From contig JAFDZJ010000197.1 in NCBI GenBank assembly GCA_018266965.1, positions 1-5,891 of the forward strand: 5,891 nt of DNA. Direction: 5' to 3'. Every line of letters begins with the position of its first letter. The first letter of the stretch is position 1. A program made the translations under genes and the position numbers. The notes below the pieces were generated by a model that made no database searches, was not told the DNA's origin, and saw only the letters and a list, made by a program, of their open reading frames with translations. This DNA is from Bacteroidota bacterium (GTDB lineage Bacteria; Bacteroidota; Bacteroidia; Flavobacteriales; Weeksellaceae). Positions 1 to 5,891 of this stretch are shown in pieces.

Positions 1-977
1 ACACTGTTTTACCAAGTACGATTATTGTCCCAAATTCAATTGAGGAATTTGAGGAAGTACCAGAAGATAATAAACCCAATAAGTTGTTTCCTCATAATCC
101 AATGTATACAATTTCTTTTTTAAAGAAATTCAAAATTGGTGACGGTAGTGGGTTTAAAGAATTAGTGCATGATGTCATTTTATCAGATGAAACTATACTG
201 GATATTTTAAACAAAGTAAAGAGTCATCCTAACTTTATTTACCACTTTAAAAAGGAATGGATATCCAATGTTTCTTTTTTGAACCTTGGAATACTAATGT
301 CTGTCAGGGAACTAATCGTACTTTTTGAAAAAGAAGGCCTACCATATTTCCAAAACACCAAAAAACATCCTTTCAATAATGATAGTGTATATACAAAATA
401 TGCTAAGCAATTTAAAAAGAAATACAGGTATGGCAGTGGCAGCGAATACAGCAAATTACAAACTGATATCATTAATGTTTTCAATGACCAAAAAGTACCG
501 ATAAGTTCATTGTCATTTATGCCTGATGAACGTAAGTTTAATATTAGGTCATCTTTCTTTACGTGGCAACCTGCCATATACAACGGTATCAGGTATATAG
601 TTCAAGGTATAAGAGACCATTCCAACATTAATGGCGAGAAATCATTCAACCCAAGCAAGAAGAAAATAGTTGTGGAAATTGAAAGAGTACAAGCAGAAAC
701 TTTATCATTTGTTGAGCTTACGATATTTGATTCTTTAAGTATAGCAAAAATTGATAGTTTAACATTATTGCAGTTTTTACAGGGTTCCTCCCCATTCAAA
801 TCTGATTTCAGAAATTTATGCGATTGGATTGTTGAGTGTGATTTTCTTGATGAATCATCCAAGAGGTTAAATCTGCTAAATGCACCTGAATGTTCAGAAT
901 CAATTCAGGCAATAGAGAATTTGCCTCATTCTGTTGGGGGTTTTAAACATATACTTAAATTTTATGACGTTAAATAA
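1..977 (+). CDS. C-terminal part of a large protein with a divergent GHKL/HATPase-like end (5' end outside window)
   Basis: The reading frame is open from base 3 to the TAA at 975-977 (324 visible residues), so this is the tail of a longer gene. A TTG at 84 is only an internal codon. I do not recognise the protein by name. The last ~130 residues have the order of elements of a GHKL ATPase. First comes an N-box-like helix (AIYNGIRYIVQGIRDHS), then a strand pair (KKIVVEIE, then FVELTIFDS with an Asp at 729-731 where the G1 box Asp would sit), and finally a Gly-Gly turn with a helix (SVGGFKHILKFY, Gly-Gly at 936-941) where the G2 box would sit. The canonical DxGxG and GxGLG glycines are mostly missing, so ATP binding is doubtful. 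The upstream ~190 residues are mixed alpha/beta without known motifs. No signal peptide or membrane segment is visible. It overlaps the next gene by 14 bp, and the two following genes encode receiver proteins, which favours a histidine-kinase-like sensor role. The frame is certain; the function is inference. Confidence 0.85.
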   Translation, partial: TVLPSTIIVPNSIEEFEEVPEDNKPNKLFPHNPMYTISFLKKFKIGDGSGFKELVHDVILSDETILDILNKVKSHPNFIYHFKKEWISNVSFLNLGILMSVRELIVLFEKEGLPYFQNTKKHPFNNDSVYTKYAKQFKKKYRYGSGSEYSKLQTDIINVFNDQKVPISSLSFMPDERKFNIRSSFFTWQPAIYNGIRYIVQGIRDHSNINGEKSFNPSKKKIVVEIERVQAETLSFVELTIFDSLSIAKIDSLTLLQFLQGSSPFKSDFRNLCDWIVECDFLDESSKRLNLLNAPECSESIQAIENLPHSVGGFKHILKFYDVK

Positions 978-1647
978 GATAATAATTTTGGACGACAAAG
1001 CACCCAGTGAAGATTTCAGCACTTCTCAGCTTCTTTCTAACTTAACTGTTGAAGAACGATTACTAGTTGAATATTATGAAAGTACAGAAACCCTATGGTT
1101 AGAAATCAATAAGGAAGATGATATTGTTTTAATGAAGGATTTCTCAAATTATCCTTTCATTTTTATCCATGATAGTTTTGAGAATCCATTGATTAAAGAC
1201 GGTCTTAAAGCAGTGTTATTTGAAAAACTTACTAAAACATCCAAAGTTGTTTTGTTTTCCGGAAGCAGAACCGAAAGTGAACTTCCAGTAGAAAGAATTT
1301 ACGATGACAAAATTTCAAAAGACACTTTTTGTTATGAAATATTAAGGAGGCAATACTTCAATAATTTCAAAAACTTCATTGATAGCTACATAATAATAGG
1401 TCAATATCACATAAAATATTTATACAATCCATATATTAATCCTAAAAAAGATAAAGCTTATACATTGTTTGAAATTATTAAAACCGATTTGGAAGAATCA
1501 ATACAAAATGCAATTGAATCAAATTCATTTAAAGAATTGCTTTCTTTATATGGCTATATGAAGTCCTCCGAAATTTTAAGTAGGTTTTCAAAAATGAATG
1601 ATGATGAATTTATTGAAAATTTAGAGGACCTTATTGAAACAAATTAA
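964..1647 (+). CDS. Small single-domain receiver-like protein with helical tail
   Basis: This 227-residue protein starts at the ATG at 964, inside the end of the previous gene. That start places a first beta strand (NKIIILDD) at residues 4-11, as expected for a receiver domain; a TTG at 934 would only add an unlikely leader. The CheY-like pattern is visible though diverged: acidic pair D10/D11, a candidate phosphoacceptor D70 at the end of strand FIFIHD, and S99 after strand KVVLF (FSGS), with K116 or K119 as candidates for the conserved Lys. The D70-to-S99 spacing of 29 is close to that in CheY (30). Residues ~120-227 are mostly helical, with no DNA-binding helix-turn-helix and no enzymatic motif I can name. 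It sits between a kinase-like gene and a receiver-effector gene, so it could be a phosphate-accepting buffer (as DtcB is in Detocs) or an adaptor. It could also be a non-phosphorylated pseudo-receiver. No Shine-Dalgarno is seen, and the start is probably reached by translational coupling. Confidence 0.8.
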   Translation: MTLNKIIILDDKAPSEDFSTSQLLSNLTVEERLLVEYYESTETLWLEINKEDDIVLMKDFSNYPFIFIHDSFENPLIKDGLKAVLFEKLTKTSKVVLFSGSRTESELPVERIYDDKISKDTFCYEILRRQYFNNFKNFIDSYIIIGQYHIKYLYNPYINPKKDKAYTLFEIIKTDLEESIQNAIESNSFKELLSLYGYMKSSEILSRFSKMNDDEFIENLEDLIETN

Positions 1648-1659
1648 AACTAGTTAAAC

Positions 1660-3600
1660 ATGTACATCTTAATTCATAATTCTAAAGGTTCTTTTTCAAT
1701 AGATCTGCCTGAATCGTTTAAGCAGATAAATATTGCAAGTATTTATTCCAGTGAAGAAGAAAACGATTATTTATATAAAAACAACAGGGAAGAGTATTTT
1801 TTGAATAACGTATCTGAATCATTGGATAATTCATCATATAGCAATGTGAAGGTAATAATTATTGATAAGAATTTGGGCGGATCCGGTTGGTCAAGGGCAA
1901 TTGGATTAGCAAGTCACATTGCATGTACTGAATATACAAAATGTACATTAAATAAGATTCCAATTATTTTAACCGATTGGACTGATTTGGATTTAGAGGA
2001 TCAATCATTAAAGGACAATCTAATCAATAATATATTTCAAACTGAGGGTTTCTATTTTAGAAAGTACGAAGCTATATTTTCAGTGAAGTTGGATAAAATA
2101 TCCGGTCTTCTGCATTATGCAATTGATGTAGAAGTTAAAAAATTAAAGCCTGTTGTAATTGAAAAAATTAATATTAGTAGTCCTTATGATAACAGACATC
2201 AGACTACTAATGAGTGGGGTGCAATGCGATTAGCCTCCAATTTTGGCATTTTCGATTTGATCAAATTTACCTATCCAAAACACCTTTATTTTAAGTATTT
2301 GTCAAGATTTATAAATAAGGATCATCCAGCTCCAAATAAAAGTTTACATAATTTGTTCGGTAAAATTTTGCTTATTGACGATAACGCTGATTGTGGTTGG
2401 ATAGAATTACTTGAGAATATACATGATTGTACGGTTGATAAAAGAGTATCTTCTACAGAAGTTCTGGCTTGGCAAAATACAACACCGGAAAAATTTGATC
2501 AATATGATTTGATCTACTTAGACTTGTATCTTGAAAAAGGGAAAGCCGATAGTACGAATGCACTATCTGCTTTAAAGTTTATAAAAGGAAAATTTCCACA
2601 CATTCCAGTAATTATTTTTACTGCATCTGACAAAGCTTGGAACTTAGACGAAGTTCTGGAGAAGGGTGCTGACGCTATGTATATAAAAGAATCGCCAATC
2701 TATTACCGTAATAAAGAATATTCCACAAAGAATTTTAAAGACTTTGTTGCCACAATAAAAAATGTGCATGATAAGTATAAAATATTAAGGCCTTATTGGA
2801 TTGCTATACAAGAAATTACCACTGATAATACCTTTTTAAATATTAGTGAAAAAGGCAACTCAAAATTTAAACTAAGGATCAAAGAACGTTTAGAAATGTT
2901 TTATGGCCTCTTAAAAAGAGGACTTGAACAAACAGAATTTAATGAATCCAAATTTCATTTTTCAGATCACGAATTGGCATTTGTTACATTATGGAGTTTA
3001 TTAAATGAAATCAGTGAAGCAAATTATAATAAAACACAACCAAATATTTCGATTAGTGACTCTTCAGGTATACAATTTACTACTCATCCAGGAGGAAGAA
3101 ATATTACATATAATGCTAATCATTATAAATGGAATATTCAAGGCCAGGCAGATGTTTATGTCGAATATAGTTATGATTTTATTTTAGACTCTTCCGGCAA
3201 TCCTTCAACAAATTCCTCAAGTCGTTACTATAAATTAACTCATACGCAAAAAGCTTTTTTCGAGTTCTCAAATAATATATTTCAAAGTACTCCACCAACA
3301 AAAACAAAAACTAATTACGAAACTACTTTATTTCTTCAGATAGCATACTTACTTGAAAAGAAAAATAATCTTTCTTTAAGTATTAATAAATCTAAATTCC
3401 AACAGAGTTTGGTCAACTTAAACGAAACTCGAAATCACTTATACCTAACGCATGGTTCTGATATTTCTACTGGATTCTATGATCAAACAGAGAAGACTAA
3501 AAGAACTACTCACAATATTAAGCCTGATAAGGATATAAAAGAATTATTTGAGTTAATCTCATTTTTATTAACCGGAAAAGAAAATAAAGTAAATATTTAA
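1660..3600 (+). CDS. Tandem-receiver response regulator with C-terminal HEPN-like putative RNase effector
   Basis: This 646-residue soluble protein has three parts. Residues 1-145 form an atypical receiver: strand VKVIIID with D69 as acceptor-like residue, then GGSGW and a helix, strand IPIILTD with T105, and K135 in FRKY; the usual N-terminal acidic pair is absent (ILIHN). After a linker containing HQTTNEWGAMRL (180-191) comes a complete receiver at ~234-372: KILLIDD (D240/D241), phosphoacceptor D288 in LIYLDLYL, T321 in VIIFTAS, and K343 in YIKES. Residues ~400-640 carry helices, a beta-rich insert (~460-530) and then ETRNHLYLTHG, where R591 and H598 fit the RX4-6H signature of HEPN RNases, followed by a last helix. 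There is no helix-turn-helix, GGDEF or other standard output. The known families suggest phosphorylation-controlled output; that the output is RNA cleavage is inference. The ATG at 1660 is the first in frame and starts directly in a beta strand. It lies 12 bp after the preceding stop, in the same operon. Confidence 0.85.
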   Translation: MYILIHNSKGSFSIDLPESFKQINIASIYSSEEENDYLYKNNREEYFLNNVSESLDNSSYSNVKVIIIDKNLGGSGWSRAIGLASHIACTEYTKCTLNKIPIILTDWTDLDLEDQSLKDNLINNIFQTEGFYFRKYEAIFSVKLDKISGLLHYAIDVEVKKLKPVVIEKINISSPYDNRHQTTNEWGAMRLASNFGIFDLIKFTYPKHLYFKYLSRFINKDHPAPNKSLHNLFGKILLIDDNADCGWIELLENIHDCTVDKRVSSTEVLAWQNTTPEKFDQYDLIYLDLYLEKGKADSTNALSALKFIKGKFPHIPVIIFTASDKAWNLDEVLEKGADAMYIKESPIYYRNKEYSTKNFKDFVATIKNVHDKYKILRPYWIAIQEITTDNTFLNISEKGNSKFKLRIKERLEMFYGLLKRGLEQTEFNESKFHFSDHELAFVTLWSLLNEISEANYNKTQPNISISDSSGIQFTTHPGGRNITYNANHYKWNIQGQADVYVEYSYDFILDSSGNPSTNSSSRYYKLTHTQKAFFEFSNNIFQSTPPTKTKTNYETTLFLQIAYLLEKKNNLSLSINKSKFQQSLVNLNETRNHLYLTHGSDISTGFYDQTEKTKRTTHNIKPDKDIKELFELISFLLTGKENKVNI

Positions 3601-3628
3601 CTGTGCAGTTACACCGCACAGTTGAATA
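3594..3628 (+). terminator. Strong hairpin over the end of the receiver-effector operon, probable terminator or insulator
   Basis: The 8-base arm AACTGTGC (3599-3606) is the exact reverse complement of GCACAGTT (3616-3623), with a 9-nt loop. The stem extends outward through one G-U pair (3598/3624) and four A/T pairs (3597/3625 to 3594/3628), 13 pairs in all, and takes in the stop codon at 3598-3600. No run of U follows (GTTGAATACAACATTTG), so it is not a classical intrinsic terminator. A transcript-end stabiliser, attenuator or regulator binding site is possible. Its position between two differently composed gene groups supports an operon-boundary role. Confidence 0.5.
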
Positions 3629-3654
3629 CAACATTTGCATAGAAATTAAAAACC

Positions 3655-5844
3655 ATGAGCATATTCAATCATTTCAAGCACTTAAACCTAAGTCAGGACC
3701 AGAAAACGACTCTAACTAAACTGGAGGCATTTTTAGCCAATCCGGTGCAGGTATTTATGCTGAAAGGATATGCCGGAAGTGGTAAAACAACCATCCTAAA
3801 GGGATTGGTAGAATATCTCAATATAGTTGAAAAAGATTTTGCTTTAATGGCTCCAACAGGCAGAGCTGCCAAAGTAATCAGAGAAAAAACGGGGCAGGAA
3901 GCTTATACTATACATAAGTCTATCTATAGCTATGAGGACTTGGTAGAGATTGAAGAAGGTGATTCTTTCTATTACTATTATAAAATCCGGAATAATGTGG
4001 ATGTGGCCGGCAAAATATTCATAGTGGATGAAGCCTCCATGCTATCTGATGCCAAAAGCGAAGGAGAGTTTTTCCGTTTTGGTTCAAGCCACTTATTGTC
4101 TGATTTGATTACCTACACAAGAGTTGCACAGCCAAATGTAAATTCTAAAATCATCTTCGTTGGAGACCCTTGTCAGTTACCTCCGGTGGGTGATAATAGT
4201 TCAAAAGCTTTTGAAGCCAGTTATCTAAAAGAGCATTTCAATATTTCTTCTGAAGAAACCGAAATGAAGGAAGTGAAAAGGCAAGGTGGTGATAGTGGCA
4301 TATTAAGAGCAGCTGCAAAAATACGCAAGAGTATTTCAGCCCGTTTCTTTAACGACTTCAATTTGCGTTCCAATGGAAAGGATATTTCAAATCCTACTTA
4401 TGAAACTTTCCTTGACACCTGGCAAGAAGCAGCAAGTCCAAAAATTATCATTGCCAGTAAAAATAAAACCTGTCTTGACCTCAATTTACAAATAAGAGAA
4501 CGGAGATTTGGCAATGCTGATTTACCTGTTCAGAAAAGTGATATTGTTATCATGGGCGGTAACAATTACAGAAAGGGCATTTTCAATGGTGAATTTGCCG
4601 TTATCAATGAAGTTAGTGATACCATTACACAAAGAACAATAGCATTAAGAAGCAAAAATCCGGTAACACTTTCCTGGCGTGATGTGGAGCTGGTATTCCC
4701 TGATGCAGAAAGTAGAAATAAGATTGTAAAAGGTAAGATGCTTGAAAACTTCCTTTACGGAGATAATTATTTGAAGCCGGAAGAAACTCAAGCTTTGTAT
4801 GTAGACTTTACTTCCCGACACAAGGGTTTAAAGCCTAAGACAGAAGAGTTTAAGGAAGCCATCATGCAGGATGAGTATTTCAATTGCTTGTTGATGAAGT
4901 ATGGTTATGCCGTTACTTGCCACAAGGCCCAAGGTGGCGAATGGGATAATGTATTTACTGTATGGGATAATGATAATATGGAAGGTTTCGACTGCTTTAC
5001 TGATAAACAAAGGAGAGCAGGTAAAACAAATCAGGATTTCTACCGCTGGGCATACACGGCAATCACCCGGGCATCAAAAACATTGTATGCATTAAACCCA
5101 CCATTTTTCAATTCCTATTCAGCTATGGCATTCCTTGATGTAACAGTCTTGAATGCATTAAATGAATTAACCGGCAATCAGGTTCAAACAGAAGAAATCA
5201 GTCTGGATAACGAATTACTGCAACAGCTTTCAATGCTGAACCTTTTAGAGCAACCTGTACCCTTACAGGATCATTTTCTCAAGGTTCGCCAGGCAGTAAG
5301 AAAACAATACATTGAAATTGTTGGGTGGGAGAAAATTGGCTATGAGATTAGATACTCTTTTATGAGGGAGCAAGACAAGGCAGTTTTCAGAACTTATGTA
5401 AATGGCCAAAATGAATTTAGAAAACCATTTGCGTCAATGCCAAATCTTTCTCCAAACAGTTCATTAAATATTGTACTTGCTGAAATTCTAAATCATTTGC
5501 CAAATGTTTCCATAAAGCGAAATACAGCCGAAACGATTATTAGCCAAATTGAATTTGACTTCGAGTTAGAAGAAGAGTTCCCTTTTACAAAATGTTTGTT
5601 TGATGATTTAGTATTGTTGTTCAAAGAGACAGATATTACAATTGAGGGTATTGAACATCAGCAATACAAGGAGCGCTATACATTTAAGCGAAACAATGAA
5701 ACAGCAGTTGTAGATTTTGAATATAAAAAGAATGGTTTTTTTCGTAGGGTTGTTCCTATTCAACATATGACCAACAGTCAGTCGTTGCTCTCCAGCATTC
5801 AAACGGCATTGCAAACTTTTAAACAAGAAGAATATGCCAGCTAA
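3655..5844 (+). CDS. RecD/Dda-like SF1B DNA helicase (AAA family ATPase) with duplicated C-terminal tail
   Basis: This 729-residue protein has the superfamily 1B helicase motifs in order: Walker A GYAGSGKTT (38-46), motif Ia MAPTGRAAKV (65-74), Walker B IFIVDEASML (121-130, D125/E126), motif III VGDPCQLPPVG (169-179), motif IV-like VKRQGG (207-212), the motif V region AVTCHKAQGGEWDNV (419-433) and motif VI YTAITRASK (467-475, Arg finger R472). It should couple ATP hydrolysis to 5'-3' unwinding of DNA in replication, repair or recombination; polarity is taken from the family. About 35 residues separate Walker B from motif III, longer than in a minimal RecD core. It is not a RecBCD subunit by context, since no recB or recC lies nearby. 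Residues ~500-729 are not part of the helicase core and contain two related units (see the repeat entry). The ATG at 3655 lies behind an A-rich stretch without Shine-Dalgarno. The end overlaps the next gene by 11 bp, implying coupled expression. Hand-counted single lines give about 43% G+C in the core (4021-4080) but about 27% near the tail end (5581-5640). Confidence 0.92.
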   Translation: MSIFNHFKHLNLSQDQKTTLTKLEAFLANPVQVFMLKGYAGSGKTTILKGLVEYLNIVEKDFALMAPTGRAAKVIREKTGQEAYTIHKSIYSYEDLVEIEEGDSFYYYYKIRNNVDVAGKIFIVDEASMLSDAKSEGEFFRFGSSHLLSDLITYTRVAQPNVNSKIIFVGDPCQLPPVGDNSSKAFEASYLKEHFNISSEETEMKEVKRQGGDSGILRAAAKIRKSISARFFNDFNLRSNGKDISNPTYETFLDTWQEAASPKIIIASKNKTCLDLNLQIRERRFGNADLPVQKSDIVIMGGNNYRKGIFNGEFAVINEVSDTITQRTIALRSKNPVTLSWRDVELVFPDAESRNKIVKGKMLENFLYGDNYLKPEETQALYVDFTSRHKGLKPKTEEFKEAIMQDEYFNCLLMKYGYAVTCHKAQGGEWDNVFTVWDNDNMEGFDCFTDKQRRAGKTNQDFYRWAYTAITRASKTLYALNPPFFNSYSAMAFLDVTVLNALNELTGNQVQTEEISLDNELLQQLSMLNLLEQPVPLQDHFLKVRQAVRKQYIEIVGWEKIGYEIRYSFMREQDKAVFRTYVNGQNEFRKPFASMPNLSPNSSLNIVLAEILNHLPNVSIKRNTAETIISQIEFDFELEEEFPFTKCLFDDLVLLFKETDITIEGIEHQQYKERYTFKRNNETAVVDFEYKKNGFFRRVVPIQHMTNSQSLLSSIQTALQTFKQEEYAS
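5251..5820 (+). repeat. Tandem duplicated protein unit in the helicase C-terminal tail
   Basis: Two segments of about 80 residues in the helicase tail resemble each other at protein level: residues ~533-615 (5251-5499) and ~643-722 (5581-5820). Each has a short helix after a Pro (PLQDHFLKV; PFTKCLFDDL), then a strand (YIEIVGWE; DITIEGIE), then GYEIRYSF against QYKERYTF, further strands ending in NEFRKPF and GFFRRVV, and a closing Ser/Leu-rich helix (SSLNIVLAEIL; QSLLSSIQTAL). Matching positions include I, G, E, RY, F, AV, Y and FR. The DNA is not obviously repeated, so the duplication is old. The likely role is nucleic-acid or partner binding, but that is only a guess. Confidence 0.5.
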
Positions 5845-5891
5845 AGAAATAAAAGAACTTCGTCAGGCGGGAAAGTTAGAGGAAGCTTATG
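5834..5891 (+). CDS. Start of a following gene, probably helical (TPR-like) protein, cut by window end
   Basis: An ATG at 5834 opens a frame in a different phase from the helicase, overlapping its last 11 bases, and runs to the window end without a stop. The 19 visible residues (MPAKEIKELRQAGKLEEAY) form an amphipathic helical hairpin start. The stretch LRQAGKLEEAY looks like the first helix of a tetratricopeptide-type repeat. The overlap indicates translational coupling with the helicase, so the two products may work together. With only 19 residues, neither the fold nor the function can be settled. Confidence 0.6.
   Translation, partial: MPAKEIKELRQAGKLEEAY

Noticed and set aside
84..86. 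TTG as start of the first gene
   Set aside because: The same frame is open to the left window edge without a stop, so the TTG is an internal Leu codon of a truncated longer gene.
239..862. Two minus-strand open frames opposite the first gene (239-583 and 602-862)
   Set aside because: They are Ser/Leu/Phe-rich mirror frames of A/T-rich coding DNA with no motif, and they lie fully inside a better supported gene.
934..936. TTG start for the small receiver-like gene
   Set aside because: It would add ten residues before the first beta strand; the ATG at 964 gives a normal receiver N-terminus and a typical short overlap.
3005..3187. Short + strand frame inside the receiver-effector gene
   Set aside because: It overlaps a long well-supported frame and encodes a low-complexity Ile/Leu-rich peptide with no recognisable domain.
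3594..3628. Hairpin as a mobile-element end or att site
   Set aside because: There is no second copy, no integrase or transposase in the window and no direct repeats flanking it; an RNA hairpin at an operon end is the simpler reading.
3630..3637. AACATTTG resembling the Bacteroidota -7 promoter element TAnnTTTG before the helicase gene
   Set aside because: It has one mismatch and no clear -33 TTG at the proper distance; it also sits only 17 bp before the ATG. Too weak to annotate as a promoter.
4828..5095. Frames on both strands (4828-5010 -, 4901-5095 +) within the helicase
   Set aside because: Both lie over helicase motifs V-VI and have no features of their own.
5608..5826. Minus-strand frame over the helicase tail
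   Set aside because: It is Cys/Leu-rich shadow coding opposite the duplicated tail units, with no plausible start context or motif.

Overview
The window most likely comes from a low-GC member of the Bacteroidota. The proteins are rich in Lys, Asn, Ile and Glu. None of the four visible gene starts has a convincing Shine-Dalgarno sequence; the bases before each ATG are simply A/T-rich. The helicase looks like the RecD/Dda-type proteins found there. This placement is inferred from composition and style, since there is no rRNA or other marker gene. All real genes lie on the + strand and there is no gene-free stretch longer than about 55 bp.

Left part (1-3600): the 3' end of one gene followed by two complete genes, packed tightly (a 14-bp overlap, then a 12-bp gap), so they probably form one operon. 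The first gene, cut by the window edge, ends in what looks like a strongly altered GHKL/HATPase fold. The second (964-1647) is a small single-receiver-like protein with a helical tail. The third (1660-3600) is a 646-residue response regulator. It has an atypical N-terminal receiver, a second receiver with every catalytic residue present, and, in place of a DNA-binding domain, a C-terminal helical domain carrying an Arg-Asn...His signature like HEPN RNases. Read together, this is a kinase-like protein, a stand-alone receiver and a receiver-effector fusion. That is the logic of a two-component (Detocs-like) conflict or abortive-infection system, but with an effector I do not recognise from described systems. 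It is the most interesting content of the window.

Boundary (3594-3628): a strong 13-bp hairpin begins just before the stop codon of the receiver-effector gene and fills most of the short intergenic gap. It probably ends or insulates the operon.

Right part (3655-5891): a complete SF1B RecD/Dda-like DNA helicase with all main motifs and an unusual C-terminal tail that contains a tandem duplicated unit. It overlaps by 11 bp the first 19 codons of a further gene that runs off the window. The helicase core is visibly richer in G+C than the left operon, which suggests that the receiver module and the helicase unit have different histories.
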